A stretch of 64,000 nucleotides of DNA, taken from Blautia sp. An81 (GTDB lineage: Bacteria; Bacillota; Clostridia; Lachnospirales; Lachnospiraceae). The translations under genes and the position numbers were made by a program. Positions 17,274-26,829 of the stretch are shown in pieces. Each line of letters begins with the position of its first letter. Position 1 is the stretch's first letter. The notes below the pieces were generated by a model. The model had not been told where the DNA came from and did no database searches. It saw nothing but the letters and a program-made list of their open reading frames with translations. The stretch spans positions 1 to 64,000 of the forward strand of contig NZ_NFHH01000015.1 in the NCBI RefSeq assembly GCF_002161285.1, given 5' to 3'.

Positions 17274-17981
17274 ATGAAAATTGCGATTTGCGAAGATGAT
17301 ATAAAAAACCAGTCCCTTCTGGAAAGCTATCTGGAAGAATATCCGGCAGACCTGGAGTGGAAAATTTTTTCTTCCGGGGAAGAACTGCTGGCCCATATAA
17401 AAGAAGACAAGGACTATTTTTCTCTGTATTTTATGGATATTTCCCTGCCGGGAATAGACGGAATCCAGACATGCGCCCAAATCCGGAAAAGAGATCAGAA
17501 AGCCCTGATCGTTTTTGTGACAGATTACAAAGAATATGTCTACGAAGTATTTCAGGTACTGCCCTTCCGCTTTCTGATCAAGCCAGTGAAAAAAGAAGCT
17601 TTTTCAAAAGTCCTGAGGGAAGCCGCAGACTTTCTCCGTCTCCATGACCGGCGGCTTACCTTCCGCATCCGGCAGACCATGTATGAGATCCCCTGGGGTG
17701 AAATTTTATATCTGGAAGGAGATCTCCGGAAAGTCCATCTTCATACGGTATTGGGAGAATATACTTTCTACGGAAAACTGGAAAAACTGAAAGAACAGCT
17801 TACTCCCGGAGGATTTTTCCAGTGTCACAAATCCTATGTGGTAAATCCGGAATATATCCGGGCCTCCAGGGAAACATCTATTATTCTCAGAAATGGAGAG
17901 GAGATTCCTGTAAGCAAAAGCTTCCGGAAAGAATCAAAAGAAAAACACCTGCAGTATCTGAAAGGAAGGTGGGGACAATGA
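17274..17981 (+). CDS. LytTR-family response regulator (AgrA/LytR type)
   Basis: 235 aa. Receiver domain residues 1-120 with the acidic pair in ICEDD and the phospho-acceptor aspartate in LYFMDISLPG; the conserved lysine lies in RFLIKPVK. Residues about 135-235 form the LytTR DNA-binding domain (YLEGDLRKVHLHT...FFQCHKSYVVNPEYI). The gene overlaps the histidine kinase start by 4 bp. Targets may include the adjacent ABC genes, which are transcribed towards it; that is inference. Confidence 0.92.
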   Translation: MKIAICEDDIKNQSLLESYLEEYPADLEWKIFSSGEELLAHIKEDKDYFSLYFMDISLPGIDGIQTCAQIRKRDQKALIVFVTDYKEYVYEVFQVLPFRFLIKPVKKEAFSKVLREAADFLRLHDRRLTFRIRQTMYEIPWGEILYLEGDLRKVHLHTVLGEYTFYGKLEKLKEQLTPGGFFQCHKSYVVNPEYIRASRETSIILRNGEEIPVSKSFRKESKEKHLQYLKGRWGQ

Positions 17982-19279
17982 ATTTTCCATTTGCAGCTCT
18001 GGCATTAAACTTTATTTTCGATATTTTTCTATACGCAGTAACTCTTTGTGTTTTTACATCGCTTTTAAACCGTATCTTCGGAAAACCGGGACCCTATCTG
18101 AAATGGGTACAGGGAGCCCTGCTTCTGGCAGGAATTCTTCTGCTTATTCTTTTTGATCTTATTTCCATCCAGGGTTCCCGGTTCTATGAGCTGACCATGA
18201 CAGAGGTGCCCCTCTGTCTGTTTCTGCTGTTCTCCTATTCCGGCAGCCGGCAGAAAAAACTTTTCTTCGCTTTTTCCCTTTTTACACTGACCGTCTTCTA
18301 TCTGTTTTGTCTGAATGACCTTACCAATCTCCTTCATCATGGATTGAACTATTATCTGCCCTTTTACCAGTTTCAGCTATTCTATCATATCTTTCTCTGG
18401 CTGATCCTTTTTCTCTGCCAGAAGCTTTGCGGCAGCTTTGAAGAAAACATCTTTCTTCCTCCGACCCTTTGGGGATTCCTGTTTGGCATTTCCGGAGCCC
18501 TATTGCTGATTGCATTGGGTTCTCTGCCCCTGGTGATTTCTTCCTCCATAAAATATAACCGGAAAATGTTTCTTCACCTGGGGCTTATGCTCCTCCTTCT
18601 GGGACTAAATTACTGCCTTTTTGCCCTGTATAAAAGGTTCTATCTCTATGGGGCAAAGGCCAGAGAGGCCGCTCTTACCCGACAGCAGTTAGAATACCAG
18701 GAAAAATATTACCGGGAATATCTCCACACCACAGGAGAGATCCGCAGGCTCCGTCACGATATGAAAAACCATCTGCGGACCGCTGCTTCTCTCTATGCCC
18801 AGGGAAAAGGCCAGGAGTTGGAAAACTACCTGGAAACTTCCCAGAAAGAACTGAAAGACTATGAAAATTTTGTTATGACCGGAAATCCCTGCCTGGATGC
18901 AGTGCTGAACCTGAAGCTCCAGGAAGCCAGACAGAAAAATATCCGCTGCCTTACCCAGCTTACCATACCGGAAAACAGTGTGTTCCTGGACTTTTCCGAT
19001 ACGGTGACCATATTAGGGAATCTACTGGATAATGGGATAACCTCCGCTTTAGACTTTCTGGCGCCTGGCGCTCCGGTCCCAGAGATCCGGCTGTCTCTGA
19101 TCTATCAGGAGGGCAATCTCCTCCTACACATGGACAATCCCTGCAAAGTTAAGCAGAAGCCGCCCTACGGTATTGGAATGAAAAATATAGAATCCCGGGT
19201 GGAGAAATATCAGGGGACCCTTGTGACAGAAGTTAGAGAAGGACGTTATTATACAGATATATTACTGTATGGGGCATAA
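17978..19279 (+). CDS. GHKL sensor histidine kinase (AgrC/VirS type)
   Basis: 433 aa from an ATG that overlaps the regulator stop (ATGA). The N-terminal half has six to seven membrane helices, typical of peptide-sensing AgrC-like kinases. The phospho-acceptor histidine is in IRRLRHDMKNHL and the GHKL ATP site begins at NLLDNGITSA with GIGMKNIESRVEKY near the C-terminus. A longer frame upstream inside the regulator gene exists but has no ribosome site. No small peptide precursor gene was seen next to it. Confidence 0.9.
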   Translation: MNFPFAALALNFIFDIFLYAVTLCVFTSLLNRIFGKPGPYLKWVQGALLLAGILLLILFDLISIQGSRFYELTMTEVPLCLFLLFSYSGSRQKKLFFAFSLFTLTVFYLFCLNDLTNLLHHGLNYYLPFYQFQLFYHIFLWLILFLCQKLCGSFEENIFLPPTLWGFLFGISGALLLIALGSLPLVISSSIKYNRKMFLHLGLMLLLLGLNYCLFALYKRFYLYGAKAREAALTRQQLEYQEKYYREYLHTTGEIRRLRHDMKNHLRTAASLYAQGKGQELENYLETSQKELKDYENFVMTGNPCLDAVLNLKLQEARQKNIRCLTQLTIPENSVFLDFSDTVTILGNLLDNGITSALDFLAPGAPVPEIRLSLIYQEGNLLLHMDNPCKVKQKPPYGIGMKNIESRVEKYQGTLVTEVREGRYYTDILLYGA

Positions 19280-19325
19280 AAACTTATCCAGGTACTTTAT
19301 GCTGATAAACAACTTATACCCTATA

Positions 19326-21917
19326 TTATTTATCCCGCTCAATATTCTGTTTATAAAAAAATCTTGGAAGAATCATGCAGATTCCCAGCAAAACCAGCAG
19401 TATCCCAGCCATTTCTTTTATAGGGTAATGGAATACAAAATAGGAAATCTTCGTTTTCATAAACCAGCTGGCACCTCCTATCAGTATGGAGTCAATTGTT
19501 ACCAAAAAGGCGAATAACACCAGCCAGGTGAGCAGTCCTTCTGCAAGAAACATTTTCTGGAGCTGCTTCTTCGTCATTCCTATACTTCTCATAATAGTGC
19601 AGTCCTTCTTCCTGAGTATCATATCGGCTACTCTTACATTCAGAAAATTCAGGACTCCGATAAAAATCAGACAGCCGCTGATCACCAGCAATAACAGCCG
19701 GCTTGTCTGAATATAATTCTGTTCTTTTGCAAGGAGATCTGATTTGCATTCTATCTGCAGCAGATTTAATTTATCAGAATATCCTGTTTCCGCCTGAAAT
19801 TCCATATTTTTCTTCTGGATAAAGTCTTTTAACTGGGACTTTATAGAATTTTCCTGCTTCCCTTCTACATCGAAGCTGACAGTAAAAATCTGTGGCGTTA
19901 ATTTTTTTGTCAGTTTCCCGTAGGTATCCTCTGTAACAAGGAGAATATTGGTATTTCTTCCATCCCAGCACAAGTTCAGATCTGGGAATTGTTCTTCTGT
20001 AATGTCCAGATATCCGCAATTTATCAATGTTTCCGGAATCAGCCCGGACATTTCAGTTCCTACCGGAACAAGGTCGTAAACTTCTATTTCTTTTCCAACT
20101 TGCTGCATAGCTTTTTCTGCAACAGTTTCTGACAACCTATGGTCATGGAGAAGAAATGTACCGTTTTCATATTCAAAAGTTTCCCAGTCCGCCGTCTGCT
20201 CCTGTTTTTGAATATATGACTGGAGCTGCTCCTTTTCTACAGTGGTGAGTGTTTGGATTACTGTTGCCGCCTCTTCTCCCTGGTTTAATAATTTAATGCT
20301 TTCTCTCCCGTTTGTCCCAATAATAGGATAAAATCCAAAAAGCTGTGATTCATTTCCCATACTGTTTCCGGCAGTCTGTTCTATATCTTCCAGCAGGTCT
20401 TTTGAAAAAAAGACCATGTTTTCCGTATCTGGAGATGTTTCCATTAATGTTTGGCAAGCTTCCTGTGTAATGCCAATCCAGAAATCCGGCTCTTTTAAAA
20501 AACGGTTCTGGATATCAACGCCTCGTACTATCACGGAAGAGGCAAGGGCTATTCCGCACCCTATGGTCAATGTGATAATTGTAATGAAAAAAGCCTTTCT
20601 GCTTCGGAATAAATATTTTCTGGCCAAATAGATTTCCGGGTGTCTTCTGTGGCTTATAAGGCTCTTCATTTTATGAGCTTTTTCTTGACCTTTTGTTAAA
20701 GGTATTTCCTCATAATTCAGACATTCCAGAGGACTTAGATGGCTGATCTTTCTTTTGACTAAAAAAACTGCCAAACATATGGTGACAGCAGTTGGGACCA
20801 TAGCTATGAGAAGAAAACCCGGGTGGAAAAGAGAGAGTCTTTCTAATTCCGAAGCCTGTTCCAGATACATCTTTCTGATCACTAATGGAAGGATAACCAA
20901 CACTGCAAAAGCCCCTGCCATACCTCCGGTAAAACTTCCTTTCGCAGCGATTTCTAACATCTGCCAAAACATCACTTTGATAATCTGCTTTTGCTGTACT
21001 CCGATCACTTCCAAAAGACCGTATTGCCGCAGGTCTTCCGCCAATGAAAGATTTAAAATGTTATAGACACATAAAAACATGCACAGCAGGATCAAAAAAG
21101 AAAATACAACTGCAAATCCCAAACTTCCCATCATACCTTCTACTGCCCGGTAAAAAGCAGAGTCTGTACTTACAATTCTTTGGTCTTCTGTTAAGCGGAC
21201 ATCTTCTTTTAACTTGTTTTCTATCTGAATACCGCCAAGCGTATGACTCCGGGTATCCAGCAGTACCCTGCAGGAATCCCAGTTGAGCCCATTTTCTGTC
21301 AGTTTCTTTTCTGACAAAAATGCAATGGAGGAAGCCGCTGACGAATTCTGGTAATCAGTAAAATAGCCGGAAAGACAGAATGTCTGCTCTCCGGTCCCAT
21401 CACTGTGGAAAATATCATTCCAATAAAAGTCCAGATCTAATTCCATTCCGATCTGCGGTTCTGAAATTCCCAAATACTCCAATGTTTTGGCAGAAAGCAT
21501 AATATCGTTTTCCTGTTCAGGGTAGCTTCCCACAATCTGTGTATATGCCGGAGAGAGTATTTCCTGAAATCCGGTTTCATCTGCTGCCACGCAGTCGCAG
21601 TATTTTATATTTTGATCCAATAATTTTCCGGCAAATTTTTCTTTTCCGGTTTTGGCTATGTAGGGCAGGGATTTTAACTGCTCTGCCATTTCTTCTGTTC
21701 CATTTTCTATATAGACAGATACAGCCATTCCGTCTGCCCGGATGTTTTTTTGAATATCGGTCTGTATCTTTCCATAGGCAAAACTTAAAATACAATAGAT
21801 CACACTTACAGTAAGCGTGACTGCCAGGAGCAAGAGACGGTTCTTACCTCTATTTTGTTTTCTATAAGAATCCAGAAGCACTTGCTGCGCAGTCCGATCA
21901 TAATTATACTTTTTCAT
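19326..21917 (-). CDS. FtsX-type ABC transporter permease
   Basis: 863-aa inner-membrane permease of the MacB/FtsX superfamily. N-terminal membrane helix (LLLLAVTLTVSVIYCILSF), a large extracytoplasmic domain, three helices (about residues 270-385), a second helix and soluble domain, and three terminal helices. Two FtsX repeats are present: VFSFLILLCMFLCVYNILNLSL and LLLVISGCLIFIGVLNFLNV, each followed by a Y/R-IG-(V/M) turn. Such permeases export or sense antimicrobial peptides or lipoproteins. It overlaps its ATPase gene by 14 bp and is convergent with the kinase/regulator pair. Confidence 0.88.
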   Translation of the reverse strand: MKKYNYDRTAQQVLLDSYRKQNRGKNRLLLLAVTLTVSVIYCILSFAYGKIQTDIQKNIRADGMAVSVYIENGTEEMAEQLKSLPYIAKTGKEKFAGKLLDQNIKYCDCVAADETGFQEILSPAYTQIVGSYPEQENDIMLSAKTLEYLGISEPQIGMELDLDFYWNDIFHSDGTGEQTFCLSGYFTDYQNSSAASSIAFLSEKKLTENGLNWDSCRVLLDTRSHTLGGIQIENKLKEDVRLTEDQRIVSTDSAFYRAVEGMMGSLGFAVVFSFLILLCMFLCVYNILNLSLAEDLRQYGLLEVIGVQQKQIIKVMFWQMLEIAAKGSFTGGMAGAFAVLVILPLVIRKMYLEQASELERLSLFHPGFLLIAMVPTAVTICLAVFLVKRKISHLSPLECLNYEEIPLTKGQEKAHKMKSLISHRRHPEIYLARKYLFRSRKAFFITIITLTIGCGIALASSVIVRGVDIQNRFLKEPDFWIGITQEACQTLMETSPDTENMVFFSKDLLEDIEQTAGNSMGNESQLFGFYPIIGTNGRESIKLLNQGEEAATVIQTLTTVEKEQLQSYIQKQEQTADWETFEYENGTFLLHDHRLSETVAEKAMQQVGKEIEVYDLVPVGTEMSGLIPETLINCGYLDITEEQFPDLNLCWDGRNTNILLVTEDTYGKLTKKLTPQIFTVSFDVEGKQENSIKSQLKDFIQKKNMEFQAETGYSDKLNLLQIECKSDLLAKEQNYIQTSRLLLLVISGCLIFIGVLNFLNVRVADMILRKKDCTIMRSIGMTKKQLQKMFLAEGLLTWLVLFAFLVTIDSILIGGASWFMKTKISYFVFHYPIKEMAGILLVLLGICMILPRFFYKQNIERDK

Positions 21918-22614
21918 TTTCCACGATCCTTCCGTCTTTCATGCAGATAATCCGGTCTGCCATGGCGGCAACTGTTTTATCATGAGTAACGATCAGTAAG
22001 GTCTGCCTGTATTTCCTGCAGGTTTCTTTTAAAAGTTTCATCACAGAGACTCTGGTTTTGGAATCCAGATTACCAGTTAACTCATCTCCTAAAAGAATTG
22101 CAGGACGGGTAAAAATTGCCCTGGCAATAGCTGCCCTCTGCTGCTGCCCGCCAGACAGGGTATCAGGCGTTTGAAAAAGTTTATCCTGGATTTCCAGATC
22201 CTCTGCCAGCCGGAAAACTTCTTCTTTATCGATTTTCCGATCCATCAGCTTTGCAGGAAGGACAATATTCTCAAATATATTCATGGCAGGGATCAGATTA
22301 TATTTCTGAAAAATAAAACCAATATGCTGCCGTCGAAAACAAGTCTGCTCCTCTGCAGATAATTGGGTAATATCCACTCCATCTACATAAACCACTCCAT
22401 GGGTAGGATACTCCAGACCTCCGATCAAATTTAATAATGTGGTCTTTCCACTTCCCGAAGCTCCTACAACTGCTGCAAATTCTTCTTTCCCAATGGTAAG
22501 TGATATATTGTCCACTGCTTTAATATAACTTTCTCCATCTCCATACTCTTTTGTAAGAGAAATCACTTTCACCGCAGCCACTTTAGTTTCCCCCTCTCTA
22601 ATCCGTTCCTGCAA
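21904..22614 (-). CDS. ABC transporter ATP-binding protein (MacB/LolD-like)
   Basis: 236 aa. Walker A GASGSGKTTLL, Q-loop IFQKYNLIP, signature LSGGQQQRAAIARA, Walker B ILLGDELTGNLDSKT and H-loop IVTHD are complete. IFENIVLPAKLMDRK is typical of the MacB/LolD/BceA group that partners FtsX-type permeases. In Walker B the usual LLADEPT reads LLGDELT, a mild deviation. First gene of a two-gene operon with the 863-aa permease. Confidence 0.93.
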   Translation of the reverse strand: MQERIREGETKVAAVKVISLTKEYGDGESYIKAVDNISLTIGKEEFAAVVGASGSGKTTLLNLIGGLEYPTHGVVYVDGVDITQLSAEEQTCFRRQHIGFIFQKYNLIPAMNIFENIVLPAKLMDRKIDKEEVFRLAEDLEIQDKLFQTPDTLSGGQQQRAAIARAIFTRPAILLGDELTGNLDSKTRVSVMKLLKETCRKYRQTLLIVTHDKTVAAMADRIICMKDGRIVENEKV

Positions 22615-22647
22615 GCAACGGGTATATTCCTCACAGCAGGTCTGTGT

Positions 22648-23427
22648 TCACTCCTCCAAATCGTATAATTTATATAGATCCAGCATAGTGCCGTAGGTCA
22701 GCTTCCGCCCCATAAGCTGACGGTAGGTGGCGGACTTGGCCCTGCCGGCTTCTTTCTGTTTTTCCATCTGTCGTACAATGGAATCATACTCCTGCTGAAC
22801 TCCTCTGTGCATTTTCCGGTAAGCTTCCAGCTCTTTTTTCAGACTTTCCAAATCTTCGGGAAATGCACTTTCCTTTTCATTTATGTTTTCCATTTTCTTT
22901 TCCTCTTCTTTTTCATTGTCTTCTATCCCTGCATCACTCAGGATTGCGGCTGCTGTCTCCTCCGGTGTTTGTCTGGAAACATGTATTTTCTTTGTGTTCA
23001 ATTTTTCATAGAGAGGAATCCTTTCTATGCTCCGTTCTAAGATATCTTTTTGCCGCAGTCCCTGGCATATATCTTTATTCAGTCTTTTTTCCAGACTTTT
23101 CTCATCAAGGATCAGGGAATACAGATGAACTTCTGCATTCCGGTAGTCCAATCTGGATAAAAGTGTGTCCAGGATTTCCTGCTCGTGAAGAACCCAGCAG
23201 AAAATCACATGGTCGTAGGCCGAACAGGCAAGGAAATTATTCAGTATATGGGTAATGTTATCCATTACCATTGCCTTAGTCTCCTCTGTCACCTGAAAAG
23301 GCTCCATATTCCAGCACCAGTCCCCGTCCAGGAAAACGCTGTTTTTCAATTTTTTCTTTAAAATATTGCAGACTGTAGTCTTGCCGGCTCCCATGGTGCC
23401 GCCGATCACATAGAGATGTTTTTTCAT
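22648..23427 (-). CDS. P-loop nucleotide-kinase-like protein with charged C-terminal extension
   Basis: 259 aa. Residues 1-170 form a small-molecule kinase fold with Walker A GGTMGAGKTT and a possible Walker B in HVIFCWVLHEQE; similar proteins are annotated as AAA-type nucleotide kinases. From about residue 176 (KEEEKKMENINEKE) an acidic linker leads to a helical domain with KKELEAYRKMHRGVQQEYDSI and a terminal TYGTMLDLYKLYDLEE. The extension looks like a separate module. Substrate unknown. Confidence 0.65.
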   Translation of the reverse strand: MKKHLYVIGGTMGAGKTTVCNILKKKLKNSVFLDGDWCWNMEPFQVTEETKAMVMDNITHILNNFLACSAYDHVIFCWVLHEQEILDTLLSRLDYRNAEVHLYSLILDEKSLEKRLNKDICQGLRQKDILERSIERIPLYEKLNTKKIHVSRQTPEETAAAILSDAGIEDNEKEEEKKMENINEKESAFPEDLESLKKELEAYRKMHRGVQQEYDSIVRQMEKQKEAGRAKSATYRQLMGRKLTYGTMLDLYKLYDLEE

Positions 23428-23522
23428 AGAATGATTGCCCCAAATTATATCAATACTCTCATTTTTCTATATAAGCATTGCTGCTGTGGTGTTTATAACT
23501 CTTTCTAATTTACATAAAATAA

Positions 23523-24317
23523 TTATGGTAAACGTTTTCTTGCTTTGTCCAGTAAAAATCGTTTTTGATACTTGATTTTTACATATTTCATGATCCTCTG
23601 GAGATATACGGTATCGTAAATTCCTCCTGCCGCTCCCACCACTGGGATTCCCTGAAGGAATTTCATATACAAAAGCTCTCCGGAAAGCATGGAAGAGGTG
23701 TCTTTGACCTGCTTCTTCATATCGTATCCTTCTGGAAGTTTCTTCATTTCCATAAAAAGATCTGTCTTTTGATTTTCCTGAACCAGTTCTTCTCCATACA
23801 GCAAAGATACCTGGATCAGTTTCAGGATAAAGTACCGTTCTTCTTCTGTATCGTAGGCGTATCCATAGTGCAAGGCCACTTCATAAATGCTTTTCAGGAT
23901 CATTCCTGTAAAAAGGGGAATATCCGGCAGACCGATCCCCAGTACCCCTAAGCCTACCCCCTCTGCTGTAGACAAAAGAAGATTTTTTCTGGAGGAGGCG
24001 GCAGCGCCTTTCTTAAAAGTCCGTAAGGTGTTTTTGTTCTCCCGGATTTCCGCCGAATAAGCGTTAACCTTGTACCCATGCTCCAGATCTTCTTTTTTGT
24101 AGGTTTTTTCTATGATCCCGGTTCCCTTGTCAAAGACCAGGAAAAAAGCCTTGCTAAATGCTGCGTCCAGCTTCTCCTGAAGTCCATCGGGAATCTTCTG
24201 GGCCAGCTTCTGGTTCAGAAAAGATTCCTTTTTCTCTTTATACTTGTCTATATATCTTTGTTCCTGCTTTAAAACCGTCTCCAGTTCTTTTTCAAGAGAG
24301 GATTTTCTGGAAATCAA
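23523..24317 (-). CDS. EcsC-family protein
   Basis: 264 aa. The centre has the hydrophobic, glycine-rich LLSTAEGVGLGVLGIGLPDIPLFTGMILKSIYEVA and, near the C-terminus, LQGIPVVGAAGGIYDTVYLQRI, both typical of EcsC-like proteins. The family is membrane-associated and without a clear biochemical role; in Bacillus it belongs to the Ecs transporter locus. It lies 11 bp after the phosphoesterase gene and is probably co-transcribed with folC and the phosphoesterase. Confidence 0.75.
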   Translation of the reverse strand: MISRKSSLEKELETVLKQEQRYIDKYKEKKESFLNQKLAQKIPDGLQEKLDAAFSKAFFLVFDKGTGIIEKTYKKEDLEHGYKVNAYSAEIRENKNTLRTFKKGAAASSRKNLLLSTAEGVGLGVLGIGLPDIPLFTGMILKSIYEVALHYGYAYDTEEERYFILKLIQVSLLYGEELVQENQKTDLFMEMKKLPEGYDMKKQVKDTSSMLSGELLYMKFLQGIPVVGAAGGIYDTVYLQRIMKYVKIKYQKRFLLDKARKRLP

Positions 24318-24328
24318 TAGCCTTCCTC

Positions 24329-25039
24329 CTAACTGTTTTTGCCGCTTTTTGATACGATCTTATTTACTTCCATCTTATCCATGATCCCATGGGCGGTCAC
24401 TCCCGGGTGAGTTACAGAAATCCTGCATACCTGTTCAGCAAACTCTTTTGAAACCTGAAATTTCTTTGCCATGGAAGCTACGGTGGTTCCCTTTTCCAGT
24501 TCTTTTAAGATTCCTTTTATCAGCTTTTCCATATCTTTCTGGGAAAGTTCCGGTACTTTTTCCTGTTCCACTCTGGGAAGGATATCCATCTTTTCTATAT
24601 GGAAGCTTTCTGCCTCTATAATCAGCACTGCCATGGTCACCGGCTGATGGAATCTTCTGGGACCGCAGCTTCCCGGGTTCAGATATTGGACGCCTTCCTG
24701 CACATAGGCCTCGTATTTATGGGAATGTCCGTAGATCACAAAATCTTTTTTCTCCAGATCTTTTGGGATATGTTTTTTATTGTGGACCATATAAAAGCTT
24801 TTGCCAAAAAGAGAAAAAGAAAGCTCTTTAGGCAGTTTTTCGGCCCATTCCTTATCATTATTCCCCCGGACCACATACAGGGAAGGATTGATCCTGCGGA
24901 TTTCTTCCAGAATCCCGGGGGTATTGATGTCTCCGCCATGAATGACTGCGTCGCAGGTCTTTAAAATTTCAGCCACTTCTGGCCGCAGAAGTCCGTGGGT
25001 ATCGGAAATTACTGCAATCCGTCCTGTTTTTCTTTCCAT
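24329..25039 (-). CDS. YfcE/MJ0936-like metallophosphoesterase with C-terminal extension
   Basis: 236 aa. The first ~160 residues are a small calcineurin-like phosphoesterase: ISDTHG, IHGGDI, VRGNND and YGHSHK are the metal-binding motifs in order, with LNPGSCGPRR after them. Families of this shape hydrolyse phosphodiesters with Mn or Ni. Beyond the usual end, about 75 residues (KDMEKLIKGILKELEKGT...FAEQVCRISVTHPGVT) form a helical region with a helix-turn-helix look, perhaps a small nucleic-acid-binding module. It overlaps the folC stop by 31 bp. Confidence 0.85.
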   Translation of the reverse strand: MERKTGRIAVISDTHGLLRPEVAEILKTCDAVIHGGDINTPGILEEIRRINPSLYVVRGNNDKEWAEKLPKELSFSLFGKSFYMVHNKKHIPKDLEKKDFVIYGHSHKYEAYVQEGVQYLNPGSCGPRRFHQPVTMAVLIIEAESFHIEKMDILPRVEQEKVPELSQKDMEKLIKGILKELEKGTTVASMAKKFQVSKEFAEQVCRISVTHPGVTAHGIMDKMEVNKIVSKSGKNS

Positions 25040-26316
25040 TTCTTCACATTCCTTTCTGCCTCTCCTAAGAAGGAAAGGGAGCCGAAAATGATCACCACAT
25101 CTTCCGGTTTTGCTTCTTCCAGAGTTTTTTCCACTGCCTGTTCAATACTTTTTGCCGCTTCCACAGAAGGATTCACACAGGCCACTGCTTCCTTCAGCTC
25201 TTCTGCCGGAAGGGCTCTGGGATTATCTGGAGTCTGCACTGTTATGATATGGTCTGCCAGCGGGGCTGTGATCTGGATAACCTGTTTGTAATCCTTGTCC
25301 TGAAATATACCGAAAATATACCGGATATGCCGGTGCGGAAAATAAAGCTTCAGAGAATGTTCCAATTCTCTGGCTGCTCCCGGATTATGAGCCCCGTCCA
25401 TGATCACTACCGGCTCTTTGGAGATCAGGGTGAAACGCCCTCTCCAATGGGTCTTTCTGAACCCTTCATAGATATTCTCTCTGGAAACCGAATAGCCAAG
25501 CTCCTGAAGCATAGTCACAGACTGAAGGGCAAGAGCGGCATTCAGGATCTGATAGCTTCCTGCCAGAGAAATCTCTACCTGATCAAAGTCTCTCCAGGTA
25601 AAGCTCTGTTTTTCATACCCGTAATGAATATCCTTTACTTCTTCCATATCCAGGAATTCCATGGAAGCCCCTTGCTCCTTTGCCCTTTCTTCCAGAACTT
25701 TCCTGGCTCCGGCTTTCTGGGGACCGGATACCACCTTTGTATAAGGCTTGATGATCCCGGCTTTCTGTGCGGCAATTTCCTCCAAAGTATCTCCCAGAAA
25801 GGCCATGTGATCCATACTGATGGGGGTGATCACTTCCATTACCGGCGTCTTAATGATATTGGTGGCATCCAGGGCTCCTCCAAGACCGGTTTCCAGGACC
25901 ACCAGATCACATTTTTTCTCCTGGAAATACAGGAAAGAAAGGGCGGTTTCTATTTCAAAAGGCGTTGGATTTGTAAGATGATGTTCCTCCATATCTTTAA
26001 TAGCTTCTGCAATAGCTGTCACATGTTTCGCCAGGGCTTCTTTTCCGATCCGCTCTCCGTTTACCTGTATCCGCTCTCTGTAGGAAAACAAAGTAGGGGA
26101 AATATACCGTCCTACCCGGTATCCCGCTTCTGTCAGTATAGTAGAAAGATAAGCCAGGACAGAACCCTTTCCGTTGGTTCCTGAAATATGGATAAATTTC
26201 AGACTGTCCTGGGGATTTCCCAGACGATCCATAAGATGGCGCATATTCTCTAAGCCAAGTACACTTCCGTATTTAGAGGCTTCCTCCAAATATACTCTTG
26301 CTTCTTCGTAATTCAT
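25009..26316 (-). CDS. folC: Folylpolyglutamate synthase / dihydrofolate synthase
   Basis: 435 aa. Mur-ligase-like enzyme that adds glutamate to (dihydro)folate. ATP loop GTNGKGSVLAYLSTIL, the SPTLFSYRERI and ETGLGGALDATN motifs, and the C-terminal MDGAHNPGAARELE are clear. Length is usual. It leads an operon with the phosphoesterase and EcsC-like gene. Confidence 0.93.
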   Translation of the reverse strand: MNYEEARVYLEEASKYGSVLGLENMRHLMDRLGNPQDSLKFIHISGTNGKGSVLAYLSTILTEAGYRVGRYISPTLFSYRERIQVNGERIGKEALAKHVTAIAEAIKDMEEHHLTNPTPFEIETALSFLYFQEKKCDLVVLETGLGGALDATNIIKTPVMEVITPISMDHMAFLGDTLEEIAAQKAGIIKPYTKVVSGPQKAGARKVLEERAKEQGASMEFLDMEEVKDIHYGYEKQSFTWRDFDQVEISLAGSYQILNAALALQSVTMLQELGYSVSRENIYEGFRKTHWRGRFTLISKEPVVIMDGAHNPGAARELEHSLKLYFPHRHIRYIFGIFQDKDYKQVIQITAPLADHIITVQTPDNPRALPAEELKEAVACVNPSVEAAKSIEQAVEKTLEEAKPEDVVIIFGSLSFLGEAERNVKKWKEKQDGLQ

Positions 26317-26441
26317 GATTTCTCCTATCCGGGGCCTGTATGCCCCTCTGTAATTCGGAGATTATTATAGCGCTTTTTCCTTTTGACTACAATCGGAATC
26401 TTCTGTTCTTCTCTATTCTCAGCTATATTTTAATGGGAGAA

Positions 26442-26685
26442 ACGGTTCAGAATCTATTTTCATTCATGTAACCGTCCTTGTAGGCATATGGGGACGGTTC
26501 TTAATCGGATTTTCTTCTATATAACCGTTCCATTTACCCTATTATTACGGTTTAAAATTAGATTTTCTTCTGTGTAACCGTCCCAACTAACTTAAATTTC
26601 CGGCTTAAAATCGTATTTTCCCTGTGTAACCGTTTCGACCATCGAAAATTACGGTTTAAAATCAGATTTCTTTCTGTATAACCGT
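26442..26685. repeat. Five-unit tandem array of ~52-bp hairpin repeats
   Basis: A 513-bp gap between folC and the GH3 fragment holds five imperfect copies starting at about 26442, 26494, 26547, 26600 and 26651 (period 51-53 bp). Each unit has a left arm (A)CGGTT(T), an A/T-rich 20-25 nt centre with consensus like AAAATCAGATTTTCTTCTGTGT, and a right arm AACCGT, so every unit can fold into a short hairpin. The 15-20 bp between units vary. No reading frame fits the array. Function unknown. Confidence 0.75.
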
Positions 26686-26744
26686 ACCAGCTAGTTAAAT
26701 ACTACAGCCAGGAATGAAAAAATCGGAAGCTCAGCCGTAACAAA

Positions 26745-26795
26745 CGCCTCACCACCGGAAATAAGTCCGGCGATGAGGCGCTTTTCATTTTTTAT
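26745..26795. terminator. Terminator after the GH3 fragment
   Basis: Arms CGCCTCAxCACCGG and CCGGCGATGAGGCG around AAATAAGT, followed on the plus strand by CTTTTCATTTTTT and on the minus strand by TTTGTT. Strong stem, probably works in both directions. Confidence 0.75.
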
Positions 26796-26829
26796 CATTA
26801 TTCTATAAACAACAATCTATCCCTTTGTT

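Noticed and set aside
26442-26685. CRISPR-like array
   Set aside because: Repeats are palindromic and diverged, the gaps are only 15-20 bp and similar in A/T content, and no cas gene is in the window.
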